DNA of 64,000 bases from the NCBI RefSeq assembly GCF_964340395.1, contig NC_135568.1, forward strand, positions 10,686,276 to 10,750,275, read 5' to 3'. The notes under the pieces are model-generated. The model was not told where the DNA came from. It saw only the letters and a list, made by a program, of their open reading frames with translations, and ran no database searches. The position numbers and the translations under genes were made by a program. Shown piece after piece: positions 12,401 to 56,900 of this stretch. Positions within the stretch are counted from its first letter, which is position 1, and every line of letters starts with the position of its first letter. Source of the DNA: Glandiceps talaboti. Lineage: Eukaryota > Hemichordata > Enteropneusta > Spengelidae.

Positions 12401-13769
12401 ATACATCAGATTTTTTTTTTCACAAATTACTTCAACCTTTAGACAGGACACTAATTGGTTACAATATACCTCTGCTACAGTTTGATGAGGTGTGAAAGAA
12501 GCCAAAAATATGTAGACAAACACAATAATCGGACTGCCAGGTACTTAGTGTTGTCATGTATTATACAGTACTGATTGGACCCTCTTTGGGTCAATTCCAT
12601 GTAAAATGACAGTGGCCATGGCAGGATTAGGAGTGTTTTTTCTGGAAAGTCATTAAAAAAAGTGACATTCCAGAGAAACCAGGCATAGGACAATAACTTG
12701 AACAGTACAGTCTGAATATTGTGTGCCTCTATTTCACCTACAATTGTCTACATTCACTTCTTTTACAGTTCATCAAACTATTTTGACAAAGATACTTTGG
12801 CAAGAAACTTTACACAGAAATAGAGGTAAATTCTCATCATTTTAACTTTTTTGAACATTTAGGGTTGGCGCAATCTGATTAAAATCCGATGTAGATGTCG
12901 GTTGTTATTATATTCAATGTTTGTTGATATTCAATGCGTACATGTATGCCCATGACAAGTAAGACGCAACCTGATTGGCTGTGAGTCTCGCAGCAGAAAT
13001 TCGTTTGCGCATGTGCGCCAGTTCAGATGTAGAGGAGGCGATCAGGCTAAAAAATATAAACATGTACCAAGAAGGTCAATTCAGGCAAAATAATGAAGGT
13101 AAAATAGCAATGAACGATTAGCCGACGTCTACATCGGATTTTAATCAGATTGAGGTTGGCGGCTTTAACTAGTGTCAGTCGGGTTATCAGAACACAGGGT
13201 TTTTTTTTAATATGGCCTACCATACTAGTACCGCTGATAGGCATTCTTATGTATAATTTTTATCTAACATTAATTTATGGAGTATCTTGACCCCCCCCCC
13301 CAGTACCACACACACACATACATACACGCACGCACGCACGCGCGCGCGCGCACACACACAAACACACACCTGCAATCTCTCACGCACCCTAATGACATAC
13401 ATACAGTGCACCATAATCTTTACAGATGTACAACGGTGACAGGTGACCGATATATAGTGATTACTCGCAAAATGTGACCCGTACTATAATTGACAATATG
13501 TCACATTATGTGAGTTGAAAATGTCACAACGACCATCGCTTGAACTATGAAGATCTCTAATATTAATATCACAGAAACAATATGGCACCAAATTATATAC
13601 ATGATATTACGTAGTATTCATCAATTTCATCACAAGGAAATAGTTTCAAAATTTTCACGTTTTCATACATACCTAACCGAGATCTTCTCCTGCTGCTTTT
13701 CGCCTTCACACTAGTATTGGTCTGGAAAGATGTAATCTCGTCGATTCTACAAGCCCTGGTTGTCTCCAT
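1..13769 (-). CDS. PPAR-like nuclear receptor (NR1 group), partial
   Basis: Five exons, 5' to 3': 13769-13673 (probable), 4605-4526, 2371-2221, 1308-968 and 430-1, where it leaves the window. All phases agree; 366 residues are visible. The DNA-binding domain spans residues 38-106: [20 protein letters not shown] with P-box EGCKG, then GFYRRTLRM and [12 protein letters not shown], closest in my memory to PPARs (RRTIRM, RNKCQYCRFQKC). The hinge ([12 protein letters not shown]) and ligand-binding helices ([18 protein letters not shown]) also fit PPAR. Role by family: ligand-activated transcription factor working with RXR. Oddities: a 7-residue D-box, a short N-terminus and a long Ser-rich hinge. 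A lophotrochozoan NR1 relative or an E75-like receptor is possible but fits less well. Confidence 0.8.
697..1010. repeat. Three tandem copies of about 118 bp overlapping the hinge exon's end
   Basis: Units start at about 697, 812 and 927, each with TGTGACAATCACATGTTTAA, then CCAATAGAA and ATGGCCTAC. The third unit includes the last codons of exon 4 and its GT donor; the first two are decayed intronic copies of that junction. Confidence 0.85.
968..1308 (-). CDS. Nuclear receptor exon 4: hinge with Ser-rich expansion
   Basis: Begins [19 protein letters not shown], the PPAR-like C-terminal extension. A Ser/Pro/Ala-rich insert of about 60 residues follows, with ten consecutive Ser encoded by a trinucleotide repeat (about 1153-1191). 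Then [19 protein letters not shown] resembles the first ligand-binding helix of PPARs. Ends CQQ at a GTAGGC donor that lies inside a tandem repeat. Confidence 0.88.
2221..2371 (-). CDS. Nuclear receptor exon 3: second zinc finger
   Basis: Begins [16 protein letters not shown], continues through a long D-box (PYFDKNP) to [20 protein letters not shown]. Cys spacing is x7, x9, x2; most receptors have x5 in the first gap and PPARs x3. Confidence 0.95.
3215..3572. mobile_element. MITE-like element with 19 bp terminal inverted repeats
   Basis: Starts ACCCGGTGGTGGCAGTCTC; the reverse complement of its end is ACCCAATGGTGGCAGTCCC. No coding capacity. Lies in the receptor intron between exons 3 and 2. 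Confidence 0.65.
4526..4605 (-). CDS. Nuclear receptor exon 2: first zinc finger
   Basis: Encodes [20 protein letters not shown] and EGCK, a complete C4 zinc finger with NR1-type P-box, ending at the conserved intron position after CEGCK (donor GTAAGA). Confidence 0.95.
5936..6403. mobile_element. Foldback MITE, 468 bp, with 8 bp target duplication GACATCCC
   Basis: Flanked by perfect GACATCCC at 5928-5935 and 6404-6411. Arms of about 110 bp are inverted copies (ATCTGATGTGGTGAAAG, then TTTATTTATCTCTATTTCC). The 8 bp duplication suggests hAT-type transposition. The left tip CAATCTGATTAAAATC matches the element at 12871-13152. Confidence 0.8.
7030..8025. repeat. Minisatellite, about 41 bp unit, roughly 20 copies
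   Basis: Unit built from TTTATCATCTGGCTTGACA, AAAATCTCACTAA and TTGCTAC, with two variants (TCATCTGGC and TGTCTGCGGGGC). Copies diverge along the array. Single diverged units occur at 21405-21455 and 48285-48345. Confidence 0.88.
9040..9225. mobile_element. Truncated copy of the TTAA-flanked MITE at 41457-41794
   Basis: Starts TTAAAGTGGCCATATGGATG and follows the left part of the 41.5 kb element closely, then loses similarity without an inverted end. Confidence 0.7.
10185..10400. repeat. Decayed direct repeat, about 90-95 bp unit
   Basis: Two to three units share GAGGGTGATT, a TACA-rich stretch, CATGTGTCTATATC and TGCAGA. They explain the open frame here; it is not taken as a gene. Confidence 0.5.
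10820..10935. repeat. Inverted repeat with 20 bp arms
   Basis: Left arm AATATCCTTGTACTGTGGGC and right arm (reverse complement) AATGTCCTTGTACTGTGGGC, about 115 bp apart at the outer ends, with an inner CATCAAC/GTTGATG stem. A small MITE or a hairpin-forming sequence. Confidence 0.65.
11015..11195. repeat. Tandem repeat, about 40-50 bp unit
   Basis: About four units of CCCTGCACGTATGGTCAATA with GTGACACTTCACA between them. Confidence 0.8.
11381..11830. repeat. Minisatellite, 46-51 bp unit, about nine copies
   Basis: Unit includes GTGAGTGGAGGTGTAAATGG, TAATGATACTG and TATAGGAACTAGACT. Highly uniform, so recently expanded. The His/Leu-rich open frame across it is a repeat artefact. Confidence 0.93.
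11898..12224 (+). mobile_element. MITE family A, copy 1
   Basis: Tips TTGTGGTTACGATTAC and (reverse complement) TTGTTTGGTTCTGGTTAC. Interior shares GTGAATGTCTAGTTCAGG, CATCAGATGTACAGCCATTA and GGGGTCGGGTAACC with copies at 31171, 45675, 62061 and 62611. Noncoding. Confidence 0.85.
12262..13197. mobile_element. MITE family B copy interrupted by a younger hAT-type MITE
   Basis: The sequence on both sides of 12871-13152 resembles the element at 16195-16595 (GTTTGATGAGGTGTGAAAGA, TTGGCAAGAAAC, AAATAGAGGTAAATT, GGCTTTAACTAG, GGGTTATCAGAACAC). The left boundary is unclear. Confidence 0.6.
12871..13152. mobile_element. hAT-type MITE, 282 bp, nested in a family B element
   Basis: Terminal inverted repeats of about 30 bp with one mismatch: both ends begin CAATCTGATTAAAATCCGAT when read inward. 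Flanked by GGTTGGCG at 12863-12870 and 13154-13161 (one extra A on the right). Confidence 0.85.
13297..13370. repeat. Compound CA / CACG / CG microsatellite
   Basis: A C-run followed by alternating purine-pyrimidine CA and CG dinucleotides, including (CG)n of Z-DNA-forming type. Confidence 0.9.
13673..13769 (-). CDS. Nuclear receptor probable first coding exon
   Basis: ATG at 13769 with G at -3 and +4. It encodes [12 protein letters not shown] and ends KSSRRRSRL at a GTATGT donor, phase 1. Exon 2 needs exactly one leading base, and the join gives Ala just before [10 protein letters not shown] basic run directly before the DNA-binding domain is plausible. The frame stays open upstream to a stop at 13827-13829, with a GTG but no ATG. 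The link is by phase and position only, across a 9 kb intron. Confidence 0.5.
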
Positions 13770-14300
13770 AGCCAAGCTCGAGTTGACGACTACTACTTCG
13801 CTAAATGGTTCCCCCACAGTTGTGGTTTATTATTTAACTCAGGTTTGAACTCTGAACAGGTAGTTTGTAGTGTCCGTTCTACTTGGTGCTAGTCACGTTT
13901 ATATTATAACGGTGTTTCGTTAATCTATGCAGTGATAATACCATAACAATTAACATCCAGGAATGTCCCTTCGCCGCCACGCTGTGACTGTCACCGGGCT
14001 ACGATCGAAGACGATGAACTTCAACCAGTTGCGGCCAGAATAATACATTTAGATCTCGACAGTCTCCAAACTTCGACTAAAATCGTGCTTTCTGTGACGA
14101 GTTTCCAAGCATAGTGTAGCCCTGCTGAACTATACGTACGTGCGTATGGTCTCAGGATACGGTCTGCGGAGATGCTAGATGCAAAGTCCAGGCGTAGGCG
14201 CTGGAAGTTTATGGTACGTACTGTACTTGTCCTCTCGCGGGTCGACGAAAAGGGCATTGACCATAATCGTTTGGCCAGGACTGACGCTCATTTGTCCTTC
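13770..14300 (-). promoter_or_regulatory. Likely promoter and 5' UTR region of the nuclear receptor
   Basis: Richer in CpG than the surrounding AT-rich sequence and directly upstream of the probable first coding exon. An open frame at 14257-14021 starts with ATG but matches nothing I recognise. No TATA box is obvious. Confidence 0.3.
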
Positions 14301-16194
14301 GCAATGATAATAGATGACGTCATCATTATGCAATAAGAATTATCGCATGTGGGCGTGACATCACGTTGCGTTGATGGGCCGAGGCATACCTAGTCTAGCT
14401 ACCTAGTCTATCAGCTAACCCTCGGATGTTCTTCCGATAAAATACGACACACAGCCGAACAACGCTATCGAGGATGGAACATCCGAGCAAGCCCTCACGT
14501 GCGAACTTCGTTCGCTTATAGTTATAGCATCGAAAGAAAGCCCGAACATCTAGCAGCAAGACTAAAGCATACCGAGTCTGTTAAAGGTATGCCGTGACGG
14601 GCCGCCCTCACACATCGGCCAACATACAGAATCAAAAGATCCGCACGGCGGAGTCACGATCACTGATGATGCACTGAGTATAATACAGTACCGTAGCCTG
14701 CGGGGGGGGGGGGGGCAAGGTGGCAGCTGCCCCCCCCCCCCCTGAGATTTTGGAATAAAGAAAGAAAAAAAGCTACTTTTTGAATACGTAGAGATGCTAT
14801 TAAAATCGTTATTTACGTGACGATTCCTAGCATGCGCGATTTAAATGGATAATTCACTAAAGTGACTGTACACTGACTCCTGGCTAATATGTATCTTATA
14901 TCGCTATTGTACGCTGGCTTAACTTTGAATTAAAATGTGTCCAGTTAAAAATTGTAACATTTTGCAGCAAATTACAAATTCTTTGTGCGGGAAAGTACAA
15001 AAGAAGTGCGCACATACACTGTGCATTTTCAGTAGTCTTTTAACAGTAGTCTTGAAAGTCTCCTTCATTTGAAGATAGGAAGTCGCAATTATAATGTCAG
15101 CGAGTGAAACTCAAAAAAGAGACGGAAAAAGTCGTCCAACGTGAGATCGCCTTCAATGTGCTCACTTTGCTATGTTATAAGTCATGCCTTACGGATATCA
15201 TAGCGGTCACTGTTTCAAAGAAATTTCTCTGGTCACTCATAATATACGTCCCTCCACCAAGTCTCTATTACCGCTATAGTAACAGGATTATTTAATTAAA
15301 CTTATGTATGCAAATAGAGTTCGATTCAATGGAAATGCCGCAGTTGCGTATCCTGATGGTGGAGGGTCTATGGGTCACTTTAAACATTATTATCTATTGT
15401 GACCGTACTCATAGATAAATGTTTATTAATTGTGGCATAATTGAGAAACACAGCCTTGTAATTTCACGCCCTCAGCGGTGATTTCACTCGAGTTTTTCTG
15501 AACACTTGGTAATTAATAAAGGAAGTCACATGATTGCTTTGCTTTACATTTTCTTATATCAAATTTTATTGAAATCATGCAAAACTTGTGCCAAACGAAC
15601 ACACAGAGAATTATATGTAAAGTGAAAACAATGTACGAAAGAGTGAGTTAGAGTATGTATATACAAAAAAGTATTTATAGGATACAGACACTGGAAATAT
15701 ACAATATGAAAACGGCTTGCAATTTTATTACTCAGGAATACTATCGAGACACCATACACTGATATAAACTGCGCATGTTTAGCATTGATTTGTTTAGCGT
15801 TTAAGGTGTGTATGTTGTTAACAGGTCTCTATATATACATTCAAAATTTAGCTAGATTCTGCAAAACTCTAAGACCATTGATTTAAATTTTGTGAAGGGT
15901 GAAAATAATTTTATTTTGCTGTGCTTCACTGTATATTAAAGCAGTGAAAATTTTTTACTAAGAATCTTTTTCTCAAACTAATATTTCTAATAATTTTATT
16001 GCTGTCGCCATTTCCTTTCAACTGACAAAAAATTCTGAAAAACGTCTGATTAAAAAAGCTATTTAAGGTCAAAATTCACTATATATTAATTGAAACATGC
16101 CAAAGCATCAAACCTCACTGGCAGAACCTACTCTAATGTGATTGTATAATGATATACTACTATATATACATAGACAAATACAAAATTTAAAAGG
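14301..16194. other. Intergenic: no gene seen
   Basis: Contains an imperfect hairpin around CGGATGTTCTTCCG / GAACATCCG (14423-14490), a G-run facing a C-run at 14702-14743 that could fold back, and AT-rich unique sequence. No coding exon supported. Confidence 0.6.
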
Positions 16195-16595
16195 TCTATT
16201 TCCGATAACATGACTTCAAAAAATAGGGTAGGTAGGTCGGGATTTTATTTTATTTTACTTTTTTTTCCTAATGATTACTTCGACCTAATGACAAGGTACT
16301 CGTGATTCACAATACTCCCATAACAGTTGATGAGGTGTAAAAGATATAAATGAAGACAGTTATGTGATTCAGAAGTAGACAAACATGATATGCAGACTGT
16401 GCTGTTATAGGATAAAGTGACATCGTGTCTCTCTGGAATGTGATTTTAAAAATGTAATCAAAAATACATTGGCAAGAAATCGATATCTTCAGCGAAATAG
16501 AAGTAAATTTGATAATTTTACCCTTTTCTATGTAAAAATTAAATGTTTAGGATTATCGGCTTAAACTAAGGCCGGTCTTGTTACCGGAAACACAA
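16195..16595. mobile_element. MITE family B, about 400 bp
   Basis: Ends TATTTCCGATAACATG and (reverse complement) TTGTGTTTCCGGTAAC. Noncoding. Sits directly after the 3' end of the channel gene. Confidence 0.7.
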
Positions 16596-16601
16596 TATTT
16601 T

Positions 16602-16621
16602 TTTATTATTTTTTTTTTATT
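16602..16621 (-). terminator. Candidate poly(A) signals of the channel gene
   Basis: AATAAA hexamers on the minus strand at 16607-16602 and 16621-16616, about 160-180 nt after the stop. They abut the end of a MITE (16195-16595), so the transposon may have helped shape the 3' end. Position-based inference only. Confidence 0.35.
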
Positions 16622-16781
16622 TACTTTTTTTTCCTTTAAGCAAAAAACACAACATACGTCAACTTGTAAGTGACTATCGAATATAAATCCTTGTTCCGCA
16701 TTGGTGGCGCACTTTTTCGGCACGACGTGACACACCCCTTATATCAGAACTGTATATATTGAACAGCCGTGCTCGAGTTTC

Positions 16782-48757
<31,976 letters not shown>

Positions 48758-48960
48758 GATCACCACATTTACAGGTCCTAATTATCTCGGTTCATGGCCT
48801 ACGCAGTTTTGAATTTTCAGATAAAGAGATTGTGAATTAAAACATGGCAGAGAACCAAAGTGATTAAACCAATGTACAATATACACATTCATATTCATTG
48901 ATATGCTATCTCCCTATCTCCGTAGCCTCTATGTCTCCCTGTCTTGCCTATATGCATGTC

Positions 48961-49233
<273 letters not shown>

Positions 49234-50459
49234 TTCATATTGAGGTAAAACAATAAAATAACATGTCAATTGGCATTACAAAGTGACCTCGACATATATA
49301 GGAGATGGCACATTTTCCATTTACCTTATCAAAAACAAATTTCCGACAACAATAGGTAACTTAATCTGGAGATATTGTCTAGAACGTTAAATTAAATACG
49401 TATTTAAGAATAAAATTACTAACTGTCAAATTGCTTTTCCTATGTCACCAGTTGTTATTTGATAATTATTGACTGTCAAATGTCGACTATTTTCAGTTAC
49501 TGGGAATTCCTATCAAAATGGTGGACATCGTGCATGTATCCTAATATTAGTAAACGGTTCACAGTATTCATGAGGGGTTTTCATTCTTCCATAAAACTAT
49601 GTGCATACATGTGGCGTTTCCATCACAAAGGATTTAAATTTGTTAGGCATGCTTATATAGATTTTGAGTCATCAGCTGACAAGACTAGTACACAAAACAT
49701 AATGTATGCAAGCTATTTTCAATGAATTAAGACGGAACACAGTCATAATTCATGTTTTCAAATGAGAGATGTTTTTCCAGGATGAGACGTCAACAAACTG
49801 TTATATATACACTGTATGTTGTGATCTACTGACTACGGTATAATGAATTGCAAATGATAGTTGCATTTACTACATTACCTGAAAGTTTTATGTATTGGTG
49901 TACAACATCTACGACGATGCTCGTCTGCTAGTTCATGAAATCTAGAAATATCTTATCTGTGCTGCCTAACCTGATGTTTAATGCTTCACAATGAAACTTG
50001 AAACTATTGATTGAATAATAAATAATACACATCTATGCAAATATGACACAGATATCAATTGAAGACCCTATACACAGAGCTTTTTTTAGACGCTGATTAC
50101 ATATACTGGTAATACTTCAAAAAGCATTAGCTATAACGGAAACATTTTTTTTCACAGAAAAAAAAGAATTCGCTAATAACTGTTGAATTACTTATACCTC
50201 TTAAGAGTCATTAACCTTTGCTCAAATAATAAGCCTAAGCGGTAAAAGGTAAAAATCTTACAGGAAAATCTAGATTTAATTGAATGTTATTGCACATAGT
50301 AACGCTTATCACGTGATTACGACGAGAGAAACCTTGTCTCCTCGTCGAGTTTCATTTCACCACAAAAGAACAAACAACTGCATCGTCAACATGAACGGAT
50401 GTGACGTAATGATTATTCATAAAAGTGTTGTCGCTGGCTGTTCGAGGTTCTCTTATTTT

Positions 50460-50640
50460 CGAAATGGCTAAAGTGCTTGGGCAAGATTTGAACCACGATT
50501 GTGCCTCGGTCAACCCAGCTGTATAATTGGGGACCTGGTAGGATAGAGGTTGCAATGTGAATGATTTAATACTATGCGCTTATAGAGGCAGCAATGGATT
50601 GTATGCTCCCAAGGGAGGAGGTAGTCTTGTGAATTGTTCT
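50460..50640 (-). mobile_element. tRNA-like SINE
   Basis: On the minus strand: ACAGCTGGGTTGACC (A-box-like), then GTGGTTCAAATCTTGCC (B-box). The preceding segment TCCTACCAGGTCCCC is shared with the other copies. Confidence 0.65.
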
Positions 50641-53339
50641 ATATAATTATAATTTCATCAATACCTTTTGAAATCATAAACAAGGACTTGGAGTTTTAAT
50701 ATATAAGGTCTCATGTTATTGAACAAAGTACTTAATTTGATCTGACAAGGTCGAACAATTATTTAATTGTTTGTTGTGATTAAGTAGAAATTTGACACAA
50801 AACACCTGTCAGAGTTAGGACGGGTCAGTTGTCTCACGACCGTAGCTCCCAGCCTATAGCTCACTGGTCACATGCCCCACATACTCACCCCACCCACCGA
50901 GTGTTATCACATCTTTTGATATACTTTGATGAACAAATAGTGTAGAGCCAATCATGTACGGGTGTAAGACTGTCTTTAAAATTGCTTCGTACAGAGTACT
51001 GGGTATGAATGAAAAAGAAAAACCATCGTGGGTGAAAAGGAGGATGATCACAGTCATATACATGAGAGGGCGAGGGATGAGGATAATACACATATGCATA
51101 TTCAGACAGACAGACAGACAGACAGACAGATAGACAGGCAGAAAGACAGATTGTGCAGCTGCAGTGCCCTTTGAAAAGAAAGTGCGCACACCCTTAGTGA
51201 TGTTGTGTTTTTGCATGTTGACGAGTTCTCGATCTTGTAACTCGTTATTATATTACATAAATTTATGCATGTATCATAATATATTGTTTGTGATATGACT
51301 ACAGAAGCTGACAAATTGTTCCACACGTATCGATGACGCGGTTAGTATTTAGTCTACAGTTTTGTAATGTATCGTAAGCTATAAGCTTAGTAATACCCAT
51401 CAATGTCGCTGTGACAAGAACTATAAAGTTTACAACGTGCATTGTTGGCATCAATATTACTGTAACAGTAAACCATCAGTAGATAGCCAATCTTACCGCA
51501 TGTTTTGCTGTCAACGTCCCTATGACACCCATTTTATAAGTGTAACTTGGCTCTTGATTGGGGTCAACTGTCCGTCCACCATTTCAACTGTATACGATTT
51601 GCTTTGTCAAACAATTTCGTCTGATCGACGATTATTATCGGTGCAGTGACCTTCAGTGGCTATATACCAAACGACGACAAAAGAAGGCAGTCTGGCTTCT
51701 CTGGGATTACTTTTATTACGTAATGAATGAATAGAGCGACATTTTCAATGCAGTCTCAAATAGATTATAGGAATTCTAATAAAGAACTAAATAACAGAGG
51801 GGTCTGGAAGATACAACCCGTCCTCTGTCACTGTATACTTGATGCATAGAGTACAAATTATTATCTTGTATTGCGTTTACATAGTAACCATTGTGACGTT
51901 TAATTTGTGATTTTTATTGTTCTATAAACTTTTGATCCCAGTCTGGCATTAAGTTCGAACACAAGATTATATGCAGTCGTAAAACCAAGCATGCATTGAC
52001 TAGAAGTGGTGTCAAAGTACTCTCAGCGACTCGACCTGACAAAAGGGCAATTTTAAAACATGTATTCCCAGCTTTACCTCTAGTAGGCAAAAAAAACTTG
52101 CTTTCTGGTTTCTATTGGCAAAAGTGCTGTCGTGGTCGCCGAAAAATAATTGTGGGTCAAATTCCTCCGCCCCCATTCCCACCCCCACCCACCCCCAACA
52201 CCACCCCCACACATCGAATGGTTTACCCCTTATTGATTCTAAGGCACGGAATAAATGTCGGACTTCTCATGTGCCCTTATGATATTAGATTTTGTACATG
52301 ACAAATTCGCTGCTTCCAACTAATATTAAATTCGACAAGCAATAAATTAAATACCACCTTTCGAAAATAACGACAGAAGTGTGACTCATTAAAAATCGTC
52401 AAAATTTCGTCGCTGGGGTCGAATCTAAAGTAAATTAATCACGCGCGTGTCATGAACAGTCATGTCTTTAAAAATATGACGGTAACGTCAACATCGTGCA
52501 TCAGTCTCGTATTAAAATTAACTTCAGCTTCTCTTAAGCGCCTTGTATATCATTAGACCCTTTAAGCTGATATTCGTTTTAGTAGTAAATTCGACAAATT
52601 GGATTCGACGTCTACTACCGTAACGTGTTATGTGGAATATTGTTCGCCGTGTCGACTTAGATTAGGTGCATGAGAAATTTGACGATTATTCTGGGCCTGA
52701 AGCATTATTTGTCCTACAGTTTCATTACAATTTGATTTTGTATATAATATATCAAAACAAATATAATCCCAAAATGTAAATTCATGGAAAAGGAAGAAAT
52801 CTCTGAAAACAAATTTCCATAAGTGGAAAAGGAAGAACAACTCGGAAAAGAAATTTCGATGTTTGGAATGTAAAGAAAGTATATTTTTAAAGTCATTTTA
52901 TACATGCCCCAGGTTTGCAAAACATTTAATCTTACATTTGATACAACAAACGTGTGTATATCAATATGTACCAGTTTTCTTAATATATCGAACACTGAAA
53001 TAATGCCACTGCATAATAAATTTGATTGCCCTAGCTGAATTTGCTAGAGATCTCATCGTTACAAGCTTTACTTTAACTAAACATTTTTCAGTAAGTATGA
53101 TACTTTTAAACTATGAAATTAAAATAAAATAGAAAAATATTCATATCAGAACAGTATCCCATGAACCGACTGTTAGCATCATTGCATGATGAAAAAGGTC
53201 GATAGGTTACATTACACATGATACAACTAAACTATTAGGCTACATGTATACCTGTATAATAACGTATAATAATGTATGTATGAAAGGTGGTATGTATGAA
53301 AGGGGTTGGATAATACACTTTAATTCACAATGTGTGTAT

Positions 53340-53520
53340 GTTGCTAGAACGTTTACCTTGACTTATAATTATATTCTACACCTAAGCGTTCTCCTTTAAT
53401 TAACGGCACCCTTTCTTTTAACGTTTTTAAGGTTGTCCTAGTAGCTCTTCTCTTGTTACAGTATTGCTGTTTACTTTTAACTGGTATATTGAATCTATTT
53501 TGGTTCAGACATATCTAAAT
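53340..53520 (+). repeat. Dispersed repeat C, plus copy
   Basis: Opposite orientation to 39905-40085. Ends in ATTTTGGTTCAGACATATC. Both full copies lie next to a (CATA)n tract. Confidence 0.85.
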
Positions 53521-53620
53521 AAAAAGTAGCAGCCGTACATATTGTTTACAGTATTGTAGTGGTTTACAATATACTACTGTAGTATGTTTTGAAACTCCCA
53601 TATATAGTGAAAGTTACTTA

Positions 53621-53922
<302 letters not shown>

Positions 53923-56900
53923 AAACTTTGCCCTATTTTATTGAAGTATGCATAATATAAATAATAAAGCAAACACATATTCCAATACAAATTATCTATC
54001 AGTCAAAAGGATATTTATATTATTGAGGAAATGAACTGTCACAATTCTTATACTGAGAGGATTTTGAGGTTCGACTTCAAGCTTCTTGATAATTGTGTGT
54101 ATCTACAAATATTTATCTGAGGTTAACTTATAATCGATATATTCTCCTATTCAATGTAAATGAGTATAGCTTGGTTTCATCGCAACACTTTCATATTAGC
54201 GTTTTCAATGAAATGGAACAATTGAAGGACAGTTCAAGCAATCGTTAATAATTGTCGATTCTGTTATTGCATAATAGTTTAATTTGTTCATCCAATCGTC
54301 AATGTTGAAGCCAACATAAGATGAATTAATTGCGATGGCAATAAATGAAATTAAATGTTTATATCATTTTCCCAATCTTGTTAATTAGTATTCGATGTCA
54401 TTTCATACAATTATGCTAATTGATTTCAAGCTTATTTCTACGACTCTTAATAGTAACGCAAGTTTTCAAAATTATATGCATAAGTATCATTAATGTATGC
54501 ACAGTCCTTTTACGTATGGATACACTCCCATAGTGCAAAGCAACAAAATGTCGCCTGAACTGGTACGAAGAAATCGTGTGATGTACTGTTCTTTCACATG
54601 CATAGAAATAACACGGCAGTGAAATACATTGATAGTTAAAGACCAGGGTTTCAACCCGAGGTTCTTGCAGCAGTGTTGTGTTAAGTGGAACCATAAGGTT
54701 TACTTAGAACAGTTTCTTCTTCTGTAATTACGTTTTGTATTGAACTGTATTACAGCTGTTATTACAGGCCATTTATACAAAAAGTCTATGTGATTATGCA
54801 TTGAGATTATTTTAATCTAACGTCGTATGACACTTGGTATATATAACTACAGAAAGGTGTTCGATTGCCTGCACATATAGCAGGCACTTAACACAGTATA
54901 TTTGAAAGTATCAGTATTATTAAAACCGAGCAAAAATATTACTTTTCTGAATTGCATTTCTTGTGGGAAGCAAATTGAATACTCATCTCACAACATCGTC
55001 ATTTTACAGGATACACCTGCTGTTGTAGCGCTTTAGATTTACAGAGATTCACCTAGCTCAGTCAAAAGCTCATATCGTTGTAGTTATTTTAAAATCAGAC
55101 TGGCGTCTATGTAAGTGCTATCAATACTACACCGCATTGAACATTGAACTTTATCGGTGAAAGAGATACAGACTACAACCAGTGAAGTAACTTACAGTAA
55201 AAACTAAACATTCTGGCGGCGGCCATGGAGGTACGTTCCTTGGGTCTAATCATAGCCTTGGACCAGAAAAACAATTACAGCTTTAATTTTCTCATTACCT
55301 ACTACACCAAGTGCATTTGCAGAATTTTCGTCAGCTATAGCACATAACTTTAAGAGGGGTGGATAGGAACCACCATGAATATTTGAGAAATGGAACACAC
55401 ATTTTAAGAAAGAAGTTGCCGAAAACTAAAGTTTTACACCGGTCGTAGAAATGATGGCACGACTTCAAAATATTAAAACACATGACACTGTGTGGCTTAC
55501 ATATGAATTTAAGGAAGAATTCGCCTCCATGAGCCAATTTGTATGATAATTAGAGAAGCTAGCATTACAAAATAACTATTTGCAGTGAAACTCGGTCGAC
55601 TTAATTTTGCGTTTGTTTGCACTTTCCATCAAAATGTTTTAATTGTATGTGTTTAATTGCTTTCGAACCTAATCCTCTCCTATTTCTTCTTAGAAAGGTT
55701 TGAATATAATCTACGTCCGTTGCTGTGAAGTTATAATTAGTTTTGCTATTCAGTGCATTGATCAAAGCATGTGTGTACCTTAATCATGTTGAATTATATT
55801 CATATGTGTGTATATAATTGTTAATTTCAGTTACAATCAAATGTCACATGCCTGTAACTTTGCATAAGGTTCATGGAAAAAAACTCACTACCGTACAGTG
55901 AATTCTATAGAACGTGACAGGATATGCAATGACTTCATAAAAATGAAGTTATCGATGAAAATGGTTATTGAATTATAATCCCGAAGGCGTCTTATTTATC
56001 AGACCGTAAATTTTCACTTTTGTGATGAAAGAAAGAAACTGTTATTCACTTAGCATCTGTACACACACACATGCAAATTAAGGAAGAATGCAAAATGAGC
56101 GGAACATTTTATAATACTCAGTGGTAGCATTAACTAAGTTAACTGATTCCGCTGATGCCAATGACACTGTCAGTTCCAATATTTCATCTTATAATTTTAT
56201 ATTATTATTTTCTCTCAACTTATTAGACAAATTTGCTATTTTGAAATTATCAGCAATATATTGCAGGTGTTTTGAATAATTGCTTACAATATTTTAAATT
56301 TAAACACTAATAAAAATGTGGACTAAAACGACATGATCTTATAGAACCATGAAAACTGTAATAAGTTTATTTCATATCTTGGGAAACAGCTTTGAGCTAC
56401 AATTGTTCAGGGGCTAAGAGTTCAGTATGGCGTATAGCTTCTAAGTTACATTAAATTATTAAAGCGGACAAGTATAGTTGGTAATACTGCTAGACTAATA
56501 CACTGTGTCATATTGAAATAATTTCTGTACACTTCAAGATCTATTAGCCATATGAAACCATTCAACAATTACAACAAATGTGTATATGGTCTTAAGCTAC
56601 TTATTTGCTAAATACATATATAATTGATGGAATACCATCCATTATACTGCCAACTTCAAAACAGTAATCTCATTTTCACTCTCATCCCAAAATTTAATTC
56701 CCATCAATTTGCATATGTAATATATATGACTACTTACAGTGCAGGTAATTTCATATTTGGTTTTTGTTTTGATATATTGGCGATTGTTCTAACTTCGGCT
56801 GTAACTAACAGTTGGACTGTACGTGTGTTAGGAGGTGTTTCATGTGATATGGGGTGCTAAAATATTCAATCAAGTCATTTCTATACATAAACTCTAACTG

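Larger units (their letters stand above)
4606..13672. other. Receptor intron 1: no coding exon seen
   Basis: 9.07 kb between the probable first exon and the first zinc finger. I see MITEs, an inverted repeat, a 41 bp minisatellite, a 46-51 bp minisatellite and unique AT-rich sequence. No further zinc-finger or receptor-like reading frame. Confidence 0.6.

Noticed and set aside
13770-13817. Extended N-terminus of the receptor from a GTG at 13817
   Set aside because: GTG is not a usual eukaryotic start, and an in-frame stop lies just upstream; the ATG at 13769 has a good context.
49459-49725. 88-residue plus-strand frame rich in aromatic residues
   Set aside because: No recognised motif, no splice support, lies in AT-rich sequence.
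55200-55245. ATGGAG followed by GTACGT in a GGCGGCGGCC context, as a possible plus-strand first exon
   Set aside because: Two codons only, with no downstream exon that I could link.
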